Shown: one piece after another, positions 33,930-45,366 of the stretch
Numbering within the stretch: position 1 is the stretch's first letter
Layout of the letters: each line of letters opens with the position of its first letter
Source: Symsagittifera roscoffensis
Taxonomy: Eukaryota; Xenacoelomorpha; Acoela; Convolutidae
Direction: 5' to 3'
DNA length: 64,000 nt
NCBI RefSeq assembly: GCF_963678635.1
Contig: NC_087063.1
Location: 63,471,290 to 63,535,289, forward strand
Notes under the pieces: model-generated
Database searches by the model: none
Told to the model about the DNA's origin: nothing
What the model saw: only the letters and a program-made list of their open reading frames with translations
Position numbers and translations under genes: made by a program

Positions 33930-34700
33930 CTTTTAACGTGATCCAAAGGAAGTTAATGAAGTTTAATCTGTCAAAAAGTCAAACTTAACTTATCAGGAAG
34001 TGCAACGACGACGGAATTTTTTTTACACTGGATGGCAGATCAACTTAGAGCAATGTAGAAAACGAGAAAGACCTGGAAATCATCACTGACTCAAGATTAC
34101 TTTTCTGTGAACACAAAGCCAAGAAAACAAAATTAGCTTGATGATTTTTGAATTCAATAAAGAATGATTTTTGAATTCAATAAAAAAAATCAGGGCGATC
34201 CTCTTCAAAAACTTGTTAAAACCGCATCTGCAAAATGCCAATCAATAGTGGAACCCATACCTGAAGAAAGACAAAGTTGCGCTTGAAAGGGTTCAGCGAA
34301 GGGCACCCAGACTAAACCAAATTTTAAGCAAGTGAGTTTACTCTGAAAGACTTAAAATACTGAAGCTTCCTATCCTTGAGTACAGAAGACGACGTGGCAA
34401 TTTGATTATATGTATATAAAACCTTAAACTGAGTCTACGATGTAACAGCAACTGAAGGACTGTTTACAGTAAATGGAAGAAACTCTCGTGGTAACCAAAG
34501 GAAACTCATAACGAGGAAGTCAAGAACCTAGACATGAAATCATAGCAGCCATAAACGACTGCAACTCACTGCCAGATCTGTAACTTCAAGCGTTCATATC
34601 AAATTAATCAAATCGAGGCTGGAAAACACTGAGAAAAAGATATGAACGATATAACCTTTCTCGAATGACGAGTGGACGTTCACAGAAAGAGCAGATCGTC
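33930..34700 (+). pseudogene. Non-LTR retrotransposon (LINE) reverse-transcriptase C-terminal remnant
   Basis: Translation in broken plus frames gives RKLMKFNLSKSQT, then DLEIITDSRLLF, KDKVALERVQRRAPRLN, VYSERLKILKLPILEYRRRR and a closing IKLIKSRLEN segment. This order (DxGIxxDSxLxF, NPYLKKDxxxLExVQRR, LxxLPxLExRR) is the thumb and C-terminus of Jockey/CR1-like LINE RTs. Multiple stops show decay. A 35-bp internal duplication (AATGATTTTTGAATTCAATAA) lies near 34150. Confidence 0.75.
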
Positions 34701-35209
34701 AGAGGTTGAAGAGCCTGTAGATCAGAAGATATCTGTGTACCTGTTAGCGTTCGACAACATTCATATAAGAAACACAGAGTTGAGTTTCGAATTCCTAGAC
34801 AAGAGGCTTATGACTAAATATGGGGCTAAAAGTTTTCGAATATTTCTTGATTTTGCCAATTGTAAGTAAAGGGTCAAAACGAGGTCAATTTGGTTCCCTC
34901 AAAAAAGGCATCTAATTACTACTTAGCGCAAAAAAGGCATCTAATAATGCTACTACTTAGCGCATAAAAATTATCATTACGAAAAATCGAAAAGCAATTT
35001 CTGGCACAGAACACCTATACTAGCAAACAAAATTTTACAGACTCAGGAAGAAGAAGACCTGTTTGCGATGAAATACGAAAGACTCAAATCAAGCCTCAAA
35101 AACGTTTTCTGGATATATTTCATCAGTAAATATGAGGAAAGTGTCCCATGCACATGGAGAATAAACTGCTGCATTAGCTGTGTAAACTCAAAGAAACTAT
35201 AAAACTCAG

Positions 35210-35290
35210 TTTAAAACTCCCAACGCGGGGCATTTTAGCCCCATGGCTTTATGTCTAAATCCTTGTTTCTTATTATTATTATTATTATTC
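35210..35290 (+). repeat. Possible LINE 3' end with (ATT)n tail
   Basis: The block CATTTTAGCCCCATGGCTTTA followed by six ATT units lies on the same strand and downstream of the LINE remnant. A short 3' microsatellite tail is common in CR1-like LINEs. The link is inferred. Confidence 0.4.
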
Positions 35291-35319
35291 CTTCAGCCAA
35301 TTGTTTTTCTGATTCATAA

Positions 35320-35710
35320 TTTTAGCATAGTGGATTTCACTGCCACCAGAGCTTTCAGGTTTCACTTTCAGTCAGCATATTTTCAAGAAAAACTGCAAGA
35401 TCAGCTCAAAAACAACGTTAAGATTCTCAATGCTACTACGTGGCGTAACTATCGGATTAGTTCAAGAATTTATGAAATTCCTATTGCTCTCGCGTTCAAA
35501 ATTTTAGGGCTGCTTATTCACATAGTTTTCAACAGGAAACTTAATGTTCACTTAGACTACCTTGTATTTAATTTTTCCTTCTTATTTACTAAATACACAA
35601 AATACAGCTTGTTTTCATGTTACAGTTCATCCTGCTTTGGCTACTTTGAGGTCTCCATAGAGCCCAAGTTCAGCCAACAGAAGGCGAAAATAAGGCAGCG
35701 GCCTTAAAAA
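35320..35710 (+). repeat. Dispersed repeat family B, copy 1
   Basis: Shares ordered blocks with 60030-60690: a TCAGTCAGCATA block, GCAAGATCA(G/A)CTCAAAA, a GTGGCGT block, a GTTTTCAAC(A/C)-G-AAACTTAATG block and a CTTGTTTTC...GCATCCT block. A plus-strand 154-codon frame here is most likely fortuitous. Confidence 0.6.
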
Positions 35711-36745
35711 GGTGTTTTACGGTAAGGTCATGCCATTGAACTACAATTAAATCCGATGTCGAAAAGCGCATCGACATCGAAAAGCATGGCATTTAGCGCT
35801 CTCGACTCTGAGCAGTAGACTATCGGCAAAATTTTTGTCTTCACCATTTAGACGGTTGTGACGTATTGCATTTCAATACAGCCAATTTGAAATGAATGAT
35901 TTTGTATCAAATTGACATTTAATTGAAAGCGCTTGTGACCGATGTTAGTAAAAAGTAGCTAATAATAACCGTGCTATAAAAACCGAGCTGTATTTTTCCG
36001 ATTGAGGAGGTAAAACCGAGAAGAATAGATCTGACTAACAGATCACTCAGAGAAAAATGTTTCGGAAAGCTAAGAAAATAAATAAATTTTATCATTTTTA
36101 GATAGCTAGTAGCGCTAATAATAAGATTTTAACTTTTTTTCATTTTAAAGGTATTCCAGACGGTCAAAAGTATCATAGTAACCGAGGTTACAGTCACGAG
36201 TCCCTTCATCACGTATTCCAGTCAAAATCCTTGGAATTTTCTTGATATGGAAGTGAAAGTAATAAAAAGGAGATGATAAGTTTTGATGTCCTTACAATTA
36301 AACTCGACACGTGTTACGTTTCTTCAATAAGAACACGTAACTCGAAACGAGAAAAAACAGTATACAAATATAATTGTTTAGAGCATTTTTCAGATCTTTT
36401 TGTAATTTCTCAATTTTTCTCAATTTTTCAGATCTTTGATCGATTTGTAAATATTGTAAAGAAACTTTTAATGCTGATGATGCATAAAAAGTGCGAAAAC
36501 GTTTGAATTAACATTTTAAAAATTCTTATAATTGTGTAACATATAAAATTCGTCACAAGTATTTTTGTCATTTATTTTTCCGAGCATGCCAGCGTCGTTC
36601 ACAATCTGTTTTGAAAGCTACCTGCTCTGCGATTCTCAGTAAATATGCTTAGGTTCTTACAAAGGTTGCTCAAAAAATACTATGCTCGGGCCGTCCGCGC
36701 CCTGAATCTCAAAAGCTAGCCGTTGAAAAAGATAATCATCATCTA

Positions 36746-37702
36746 TTAAGACTTAATTTTTGTCATTTTTCCGCTCTTCCGCTTCGGCGGCAGCCGTACC
36801 AGGGTTACAAACAGACCCGGAACTNNNNNNNNNNNNNNNNNNNNNNNNNNNNNNNNNNNNNNNNNNNNNNNNNNNNNNNNNNNNNNNNNNNNNNNNNNNN
36901 NNNNNNNNNNNNNNNNNNNNNNNNNNNNNNNNNNNNNNNNNNNNNNNNNNNNNNNNNNNNNNNNNNNNNNNNNNNNNNNNNNNNNNNNNNNNNNNNNNNN
37001 NNNNNNNNNNNNNNNNNNNNNNNNTTTCCTTCCCAGTATCGATTCCAACTCCTCCTTTGTTCTCTCTGGAACTGCTGAGAACATCTTACATAGCAACTCG
37101 TAAGATTTTTTGGACATTCTCGAGAAGGCTTGGTCCACGATCGTTCTCGTACTCTTTACATCCACAGCTACGAAATGCACCGGGTATCTGCTCTTGCACA
37201 TTGGAGCCAATGTCGATCCCACCAAATATCGTGCTCCTGATGGTCTACAATAAATCTCACTATGTCTGATGTTCATTTCCGCCTCGATCACTTCCCTCCA
37301 TTTTCCTATGTGCTTCTGCTCAGTTTGCAAAACTCCTGAGAACACTTCTACACTGATGGCTGTGACCATCTCATGTCTCTGTTCTAGATTCAATAGAGAC
37401 TCTAGAGAACCAGACATGCTGTAGAATCCTAGTGCAGTCACTAGATTCACCTCAGTTCCTCCATGGCAATCTGCGATCAGTTCCGTTTCCGTCCTTGCCT
37501 TCATCACGACATTCCCAAACAATATCGTCAATTGCTTGTGTTGTCTCTCTAGGGTTTTCACACAATCCAGACCTCCACAAACGTGACCCTCCAGTCCACA
37601 GACTTCCGCCAGACAGCTACCAGGTTTGACCCCGTCTTCTGGTCCCCAGCCAGGCAACTCCAGTTTGTCTTCCCCGTTGCTCCTAGAGGCTGTTATCATC
37701 AC
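36746..37702 (-). pseudogene. Accessory block segment 6 (unrecognised; contains assembly gap)
   Basis: Last part of the accessory coding block. Visible residues include a Cys-rich piece (CLAEVCGLEGHVCGGLDC) and helical, charged sequence (RTIVDQAFSRMSKKSYELL). The 200 Ns at 36825-37024 fall inside it, so the frame across the gap is unproven. It ends GKMTKIKS then a stop. No family recognised. Confidence 0.45.
36825..37024. other. Assembly gap of 200 N
   Basis: A run of 200 undetermined bases, probably a fixed-size scaffold gap, within accessory segment 6 of copy R. The true length may differ. Confidence 0.98.
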
Positions 37703-37848
37703 ATTATATATGATGTTAAGGTCACGCAGGTTTTAGTCTGCATTCAGCTCCCTCTGCACGTCTTGTGTGGCTCGTAGTATCGAGTCAGCATTGGGACTAG
37801 GACACCATGATGGTCTCATCAGTTCGCACACTACCATCAAGCTCGTTC

Positions 37849-38463
37849 TCAGAATCCCAATCCAAACTCCACTCTTTTGTCGGATTTTGGTACGGAAGGT
37901 GCAGTCACCTCTTCTTCCAAGACCAGTCCCAATTTGGTCTGAGGATTATTAGCGCTCTTGATCGTTACAATTCTCGACGTCCAGAATCTTAGCAACACTG
38001 CCTGCTCGTAATCAAAGAAGCAATCGCGTATGTCTTCACTCAGGAAAGGGTTGTACGCTATCCCTACGATTCCGGACACGTAACTGTACGACTTCTTCTT
38101 GATCGGTCCACAGTACTCACTGGATTTCGGCAGTGCCCCCATAGGTTCTTTAGTGAGTCTTAGCTCCTTGTTTGAAAATCTCCTGATTTCGTCTATCTTT
38201 CTCATGGGCTCTAACTCCTCAGGTTCTTTCATATTCACCCTCATTGGCTTGCTTTGATGCATCTCCAGCAGTGCTAGCAAGAGTAAGGCTTTTGCTCGTT
38301 CATCGCCCTTCCTCAACATCTTGACACAGGTGTTCAATGCTGGTACTGAAATCTGCTCTATCAGGAAACGAATGAAACAGAGAGCATCTCTCCGCTTCGC
38401 GCACGCTACTGCCATTGCTTCCTGGATTATCAGATCCCTCAGGTTCGTCATCAGGAATACTTT
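37849..38463 (-). pseudogene. Accessory block segment 5 (unrecognised)
   Basis: 200-residue frame starting MTNLRDLIIQEAMAVACAKR. It is in the same frame as segment 4, separated only by a TAA at 38464-38466, so both are probably one protein with a premature stop. It contains a leucine-rich helical part (RAKALLLLALLEMHQ) and a basic linker. No recognised domain. Confidence 0.5.
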
Positions 38464-40293
38464 TTATTCTTTTGACCTTTTCCTTTCTTCTGAGTCATAT
38501 TCCCCGCGAGTTAATCCCATCATGCACCAGGCGAACCACAGTTGTAATTCGGTTCTCACGTAAGGTACTGCCATGAGAGCGTGTATTCTCGGCGTAGTCC
38601 TCATTTCCTCTTCGAAGTACTTCAACACCACTGCTTTCCATGGAAGGCTCACTAATTGCTCGATCGTTTCCGCCTGCGTCTCAGACGACGCTGGAGTCCC
38701 GTACGCCTTCTGCTTGAGGGTGGTGCCTCGCAACATCGTCTCCAGATAACCCTCCATGGCACCCTTGTCTTCCAGAGCCATCACATACCCTCTAGTCGAG
38801 TTTCGGTATTCTAACATCTCCATGTATCCACCGGCGGGTTCATCTATTGACACAGTCTCCAACACTGTCAGTCGGTTATGCTCCACTGGTACTAGTTGTC
38901 CTGCGACACTTCCCTTTCCGTGGTTCATGGGAGATGGTTTAAAGTCTTTCATCGTGCTTTCTCTACATTGGCTAAGTATTTCCATTTCTAAGGTTGCTCC
39001 AGTCAGTGTGCGGTCACTCCTTTTGGATTTGTAACCTGTTGACTTTATCCCCGCCATGAGAATGGGTGGCACCATCGCTACATCGGTTAACATTCTGTCC
39101 GTGCCAGGTAATTGATAATCACCTTGTCCCAAATCCATGGCCTCTTCGACTCGTTTTCGTTTCGCTGAATTGACAGCTTTCATTGATATCTCTGAATCCA
39201 CCTTCGTCTTTCCTACTCTCCTCGGCATCACTTTGCTGCCTAACTTCATCTTCATCTCATTGGTCTTATCAATCACCAATTTTGATCGCATCGTTCCCCT
39301 CCTGGTTCTTGACAGATACACCACCTCTCCTTTATCATCCTGCGGTGTCATCTTGATGGGAGAGTTCGCCTCACTTTCATCAGTGGCTGAGTCAATCAAC
39401 AACTCACTCAATCTCCCTTCACACTCGTCGAGTTTGTCAAAGACTTCCCGCATCAGTGGTCGGTTGAGACCTACTTTCAAAATGGACTGAGTTCCATAGC
39501 TCTGAACTACTGTCCAGACTTCTTCCATGAACGCCACTCTGTCCAATCTACATCCCGTCCTACTTTTATGGTCTCGGTGATGTACTTCCCACTCTTCTTC
39601 GGGCAACGTTCCCAAGAAAGGTACTCTGGCTGAGCCCTCTATTCTTCTTCTCCTAGGTGATTCCATAAGGATTATTTGTTCGTTATTTCTCGACTTGCCA
39701 GGAGAGCTGCTCTCCGGCAAATTCCGTTTCATTTCTGTAAAGGCTGACGGAGGTTCCAGTGTCGAAGTGCCTTCATCTGCTGGCTCATTCGCCTCCAACG
39801 TATCCGCGTTGTTCTCAAGATCACTGAGGAAATTGAAATCCAGGCTGGATATTCCTCCTGTCGATGCCCTGTCGTCTTCCCCACCAGCTTGACTTGCATC
39901 TTGTTGCATGGGTTCTTCCGCTTGACGGCTTCCTCCGTGTCCGTCATCTCCTGCTGACATATCCTTCTTCGAGCTTGAGGGTCCTTGCTTTTCATTGTCG
40001 GCCCCTTCCGGAAATTTCGGTATCATCAGTGTGCCAGCTGATCCATCTTCCTCTTCTCCATGGACCACTTTGATTTCCTCACAGCCGAAGGGTGCTAGGA
40101 AGGTTCTCGCCTGCAGCGTTCCTCCTTCTTTCAATTCCGGTTTCACACTAGTCAGGATCGAGGAGGCCTCAGACAGTTCGGTCCTGCCTCTCATCTTCAT
40201 AGGCGCTAAGCCTAATCCCGCCCATTCCTCGTCAAATCTTCCAGGCTTGGGAGTCGCGGCGTTGCTTATTCGCCTTCTCGTCGCTTGATCCGT
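38464..40293 (-). pseudogene. Accessory block segment 4: acidic, basic-motif-containing protein
   Basis: The frame continues from segment 3 after a TAG at 40294-40296 and includes a 578-codon stretch from the ATG at 40200. The N-terminal third is acidic and low-complexity (EEPMQQDASQAGGEDDRAST). Basic clusters (SPRRRRIEG, SAKRKRVEE) look like nuclear localisation signals. The middle and C-terminal parts are helical and charged (EVFDKLDECEGRLSELLID). No enzymatic motif is visible. A nuclear or nucleic-acid-associated role is only a guess. Confidence 0.5.
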
Positions 40294-41469
40294 CTAGGCA
40301 AATCGTGTGTACTGTAACACGGCGGCATTCCTCCCCACAAAGAATGGATCCATCGTTCCCACGAAATTCCCTATTCTCCTTTCATTGGTTTCAAATGCTC
40401 TCAACCTAGGAGTTTGTACCACGGAGACTGCTCCGAGCAACATCCTTCTTATCAGAGGGAATTCAGGGATTTCTTCCGTCAGCTTCTCGTAATCACCCCA
40501 ATCTTTCGTCTCTTCTCTCACCTTGTGATATGCTGCAGTAAGACGAGGAACTCTGGTTATCTCACCTTTCGTCTTATCATAGGGTCTCAGATTCCAAAGC
40601 TTCGGAAACACCTCGATGTGTCCTCTCTCTACTTCTCCCATGCGATCACGGAAGTGATCGTCAAAACTGATGACCGTCATTTCTGGCTCTGATATCTTGG
40701 CAAACAACAGATCTTCACTCATGAGCTCCCGCAACACGTGCTGCTCACACCAGTTCAGCGCATTACCGTCCACTGCTGATATGAGGTTCAGGTGCAGCAC
40801 CGACCTCCTATACGCCACCACCTTGACATCAGGGAACGCAAATGTGACTGCTGGTCCATAGATCACTTTCACAAACTCCGTGGCTCCTCTGATCAACGCT
40901 AAGGGATCGGTCCTCATAGCCACGCTCAGATCGGTTAGTAGGGGCATGCCCCCAACATGTCGTCTCACATCTTCTTCTCTCTCGATAGTCTCATCTTCTC
41001 CCGTTCCAAAGCGATTTTGTTGTAAGAGATATTGGATGAGAGTGTGTCTCAGGTCTCTTATCTTATTCCACGAGTCCGTGGCTTTCTTCATGTCCAATTT
41101 TCTCACCTTCTCTCTCATCTGCTCTGGACAACGTGTCAGCTTCATTAATCCTCCCAAGTTTCCGTGGGTAATCGCAATCAACGTTAGAAGCCCATCTAAC
41201 CACAGGTTCTGAACTCCTTCGGTGAGCAGTACCGCCGGTCCTTTCACGAAACTCTTCGCTCCAAACGTCACGAACAGGGCTAGTAGCTCCACAATCGATA
41301 CTTCCACTACTGCTTGGAGGAATTCCTTTATCAAGTAATGAGAAACTTTCGGGTAAACTTTCGCCAAGAAGGACGCGGTCCATCCGGCTCCCAACCCTTC
41401 CAGCATGCTATCTGTTCGTTCAAAGCCTTCTTCCCCCTTCACTTCCTGGGTCCAGAAGGTTTCCAACAA
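40294..41469 (-). pseudogene. Accessory block segment 3 (helical, hydrophobic N-terminus)
   Basis: 390-residue frame beginning at a TTG within ETFWTQEVKGEEG; no ATG lies at this point because it continues segment 2 in another frame. It has hydrophobic helices (VEVSIVELLALFVTFGAKSF, LWLDGLLTLIAITHGNL) that could be membrane-associated or packed helices, then charged sequence (KATDSWNKIRDLRHTLIQYL). It ends at an in-frame TAG. Family unknown. Confidence 0.5.
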
Positions 41470-42898
41470 TCTGGCACATTCTATTCACAAACTCAGCTGT
41501 CTTTTCTTCAGCATTTTCCGCTAGGTTCACCTCCTTCAACAAGTAGGCATGGATTTTCTTAATCATTATGGGGCCTTGCTCAAAAGCATCTGCACCCAAT
41601 CCCGCTACTCCAGGATTCAAGTGTAGCCACTGGTTGGCTTCCGGCTTGGTTCTCAAAACCAATGCCTCCAAATGAGCTCTCGTCTCATTTGAATTTTTCC
41701 TTCTCGTGTTTTCACCTGTGACTTCCATTGCTCGGAACCATAAGTCGTTGGACATCGCCGCGATCACTCGATGGTCGTCGTCTATTCCCGGTTTCAGTTT
41801 GAGCTGTCGACTGAAATTGGACAGTTCCAACATCAGCACCTCGTTCAACACTAACATGTGTAGCGCATGGTCCTTGAATCCTCTCATCGCGTTTGAGATA
41901 TCTGACCACACTGCAGGTAGTTCAGCCTTGAGTGGCCTCAGGTTCTCCATCTCTATCATGCGATTTGGGGCTGATATGATCACATCATATTTCCCTTCCG
42001 AAAGCAAGGTCACGATCGCATACACGAATTTCAATCCATCCGGGAGACATGCATACCCCGGAGACAGCGCGAACACTACTCTCGGTGTCACCTTGGTGAA
42101 CGAACCCTCCATCGTCGCATCCACCACTTCACCCATTGACTCCAGGGTATCCTTTATCGCTGGCCACACTGCATTTTCTGCCATTGTAGGATCTCTGAGT
42201 CTGCTCAGAAAACCTCTACTGTGCAAGTGGTCATTGATGCCAGCAAACACGATCGTGACTGGGTTCATGTCCGTCTGTCTTTGTACCCCTAATGCCAGAG
42301 ATACGGCTTCCAGTAGGTCCAGGTCGACCGCTGCCAACATTATGACATCCGGCCAAAACAGAGACTTGGAAGTGTACACGAACTCTGAATTCGCTACTAT
42401 CATAATCTTGGCCTTCCTCATTTCTGCTTTGTCGTACACGGCAAAGATGGTCTCATCTTTCTTGATCGCTTTCAATCCGCCGTACCTTTGGACGTCACCA
42501 TCTTGACCTACTTGTTTCGGGTATATTCTATCTTTCACATGACCTGGGGGTGAGCTCAACTGCCTGAACATCTTCACATGTTGTCCGATCGGCGCCCTCG
42601 TTACCAGAAATCTTCCAAGTCTCTCTTCTCGATTACCTTCGTCGTGATTTAGTTTCACGTCTTGTAACGGTCGGGCGTTCACTGGTCCCATTGTGTTGTT
42701 AGAGGGCAGTCCCTCTAGGTCAGCAAATCTCAAGGCCGTCGTGGAGCTGAAGTTTATGCCAGCGGCTATCAACCAGTCTACGCCTGTTATCGAGTACAGT
42801 CTACTGACGGATAGCCTCGCTCCATTCAGCATCCTCCTGGCATCCTCGATGAAGCTCACTCTCTGGAGATCCAGCTTCATTAGTTCGTCCTTGTACAC
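41420..42898 (-). pseudogene. Accessory block segment 2 with a possible second SGNH-like fold
   Basis: 492-residue frame. Residues near 160-260 alternate hydrophobic strands and loops (AKIMIVANSEF, PDVIMLAAVDLDLLEAVSLA, PVTIVFAGINDHLHSRGFL). The GINDH box resembles SGNH block III (GxND), and VVFALSPGYACLPDGLKFV follows. A clear block I serine and block V Asp-His are not obvious, so this may be a degenerate, non-catalytic relative. The N-terminus (NGARLS...NNTMG) is shared with copy L (102-362). Frameshifts join it to the SGNH segment upstream and to segment 3 downstream. Confidence 0.5.
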
Positions 42899-43928
42899 AT
42901 GCCAGGGGTATGGGCCTTGACCAAATCAACGAGCCTCTATCCGGGCGTCTCTCCTCTCGACTAGTACTTGTCGTCTCCGATCTCGTGTCTGATCTAGACG
43001 TGCTAGTTGCCTCTTCCATTGGGTTGACAGGCCCTAGTCTTCTCCTAGGATGAATGGCCCTCCTCACCGGCGCTTCTCCCAATCGATCTTGAACGTCTGT
43101 CCTTTGACCTGGTTCGCTGGAGCTCTGCTGTCTGTAGTTCGTGACTGCCGGGACCGTCCCCAAGCGTGTTTCCAGGCTAGGAGGCACAAAGGTGGTAATC
43201 ACCGTGTTATTCGATGTTCCTTCCTCCTTTAGCACTCCTGTGTCAAAGAGTTCCACTTCCAACTCATCCAACCGCTCTTGGAAGACTCGATTCAACCAAG
43301 CCTGTCCTTCTATACTATCGAAGTGGATGCCGTCCGTGGTCAGTCTGGCCTTGTCCATAGCTCTCAACTCATGTTCGATGTCCATGAGGATCATTCTTCC
43401 GGCATTCCGACTTGCGAGATTCCTCAAGATATTATTCCACCTGACCACTCCTTCGTTGTGCCTTCTCCCTGCTGCTGTCAAGCTCCTTGTATTCATTGGC
43501 ACAGTGCAAACGGTCAGTACCGCGCAGTTGAATTTCTGCCAGAGAGTAGTAAACAAGCACATCATCATTTATTCCCATAGTGCTTCCTGCTCATCCGAAC
43601 CTCTAGAGATGTTATTCGTTCCAACCAGGATCATCACATTGGGGATCCTTCCTGGATTCATTAGTTCCACCATCCGATATAACTGGGCTATCGTCGCGCC
43701 TCCGAAGGCCATCACCGTGGTGACCCAAGAGGTCCTCAAATTCGAGAGTACTCTGACTAAGCTGTCTCCCAGTATCAGATGTGATGTCCCCAGTGGCGGT
43801 TGTTGCAGGTTTACTGCCGGGTTCCAAGTCGCTCGATTGAAGCAAGCTCTCGGATCTGTCTCCGGGACTCCCGTGAAGTTATATCTCAACTGGTTATTCT
43901 TTTGTACGTCTACTACACGTGACACTTT
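42801..43928 (-). pseudogene. SGNH/GDSL-type hydrolase domain in accessory block
   Basis: The domain spans two frames separated by an in-frame TAA (43569-43571). All four signature blocks are visible: block I LILGDSLVRVL (Ser at about 43761-43763), block II FGGATI, block III VMILVGTNN, and block V TDGIHFDS (43319-43340, Asp and His three residues apart). This order is diagnostic of SGNH hydrolases, which act as esterases or deacetylases on varied substrates. After the domain comes a Ser/Thr/Arg-rich, disordered tail (TSTSRSDTRSETTSTSREER). The same domain is present in copy L. A TAG (43929-43931) separates it from the coiled-coil segment upstream in the same frame. SGNH-type esterase domains are known from ORF1 of CR1-like LINEs, so a retroelement context is precedented, though not in this class to my knowledge. 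Confidence 0.75.
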
Positions 43929-44971
43929 CTACGCTGGCATCTTCTGTATTCTTCTCTCTGGGGCCTTAGAGCTCCCCATTAGTGGCGTCGTGTCGCTAAT
44001 TCCCTGTCTGATCACGGTCTGGGAGAGTCGTACTCTGCCCGTGTCGTCGATCGTTCCATAGGGTGCAATTACCCCGGAACCTGACGCATTCTTGTTGGCG
44101 ACTAGTCGTCCGGCTGTCTCTATCAGCTTCCTCACCGTTTGTTCCACGACTGGGTCACCCAAGGTGTCACTAGGGTCCGGGATTATCAGTCGACCTGTTG
44201 CTGTCGGGAGTTGGGTCTCCGTTGTCTGGCTCATTTCTCGAGTCGACAAGAGCTCCATCGGGGACTGCCCACGAGGAATACTCCTTGCAGGTATCACCTT
44301 CTCCACGGCCGTTGTCAACGCCATCCGCTCTTTGTAATCCCGCCTCAAGCGCTCAATCTCTTCGCTCTGCTTTTTGCTGCAGTCCTCAAACAATCTTTTC
44401 CACATGTCGTACTGAGCATGGTCTTAGTCATCTCGTCGAGCTCCCTTTTTGTTCTTTCCAGTTCGTCCTTTATTCCATCCAGATCTTGCATGGTTTGGTT
44501 CGTCTGAACCTTCTGTTCTACTTTCGCCCTCTTTGGTGGCACAGCTGCTCTCAGTGGTGAACTAGACGAGGCAGCCTCGCTGTTCATCTCCTGATGCATT
44601 CTCGTCAGCCCAGGTTTGGGCTTGGAGGGCATAGGCATTTCACCTGGCCGGTAAGTCCTAGATCTTCCCAATCCAGGCTCATTCGCCAAGTCACTCCCTG
44701 AGAGAGCCCCGTTTTTCCACCTCATCGCTCTCATGTTCGGGCGGTCTAGTACTCCCCTCTCTCCATATGCTGCCATCAATAGGACTTCCGTGGGGCGGTC
44801 CCCACGATTGTCATGCCCCAAGATGTTGATCAGGGCGGTCAGCATCATGACTACCTCTGGGTCCTCCAGAACGAAGTTTCGATCCATTAGCCGACGATAG
44901 ATCGCATCTATTATCGGTCCTACATATGCCTCTGCCAGGTCCATCAATTCATCCAAGTTGAAAATATCCAT
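43929..44971 (-). pseudogene. Accessory block segment 1: N-terminal and coiled-coil part
   Basis: It starts at the ATG at 44971 (MDIFNLDELMDLAEAYVGPI). A conserved globular part (GHDNRGDRPTEVLLMAA) is followed by a Pro/Ser linker and a predicted coiled coil (LDGIKDELERTKRELDEMTK). A frameshift near 44405 moves the reading to the frame with EEIERLRRDYKERMAL, which continues to the TAG at 43929. The order and motifs match copy L at 2321-1220. The ATG is the only plausible start of the whole accessory reading frame. Confidence 0.6.
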
Positions 44972-45366
44972 TCTGTTCTTCAGGTTCGATTTGATTTGAT
45001 TCCAAGGTTTTGACTCAAGTGAGCAATTAAATGATCAATCAGGATCTAGAAAAGAGGTCACGAATATCACAGTTGTCAGTCTCACCTTAACTTCTCATTA
45101 AAATTTACTTAAAAACAGTCAGATAAAAAGATTTTTATCCTAAAATTTATTAAAATCAATCGGTCTCTAAAATTTTGGAATTCAACCTAAGATTGGACAG
45201 TCCAAACTTTGGATCTAATCCTAAGATCGTCATTCAGTTGTTCATGGTCACTAACCCCTTCTTACCCAAGAGCTTAATAACAAAACACATAACATAGCAT
45301 ACATATCACACTTATCACACATTACATACAACTTAGTCCTTAGCCTAACACCCTCTCGCACGTCAC
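44972..45366. other. Spacer between macro segment and accessory block
   Basis: About 400 bp of AT-rich sequence without coding features. It includes GATCAATCAGGATCTAGA at 45036-45053, which is also found ahead of the accessory block of copy L. It could hold a promoter, subgenomic start or splice acceptor for the accessory ORF. Confidence 0.45.

Noticed and set aside
35243-35707. 154-codon plus ORF starting with a leucine-rich, signal-like stretch
   Set aside because: The leucines come from the (ATT)n run, and the rest lies in dispersed repeat B whose second copy does not keep the frame.
43141-44061. 306-codon plus-strand ORF, and a 266-codon one at 41706-42506
   Set aside because: They lie antisense to the accessory block, whose minus-strand reading is supported by conserved motifs and by copy L. 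The plus frames are by-products of its codon usage.
36746-44971. Accessory block as a host gene cluster
   Set aside because: A degraded second copy sits in the same position behind a second Pol, which a host gene would not do. Not fully excluded.
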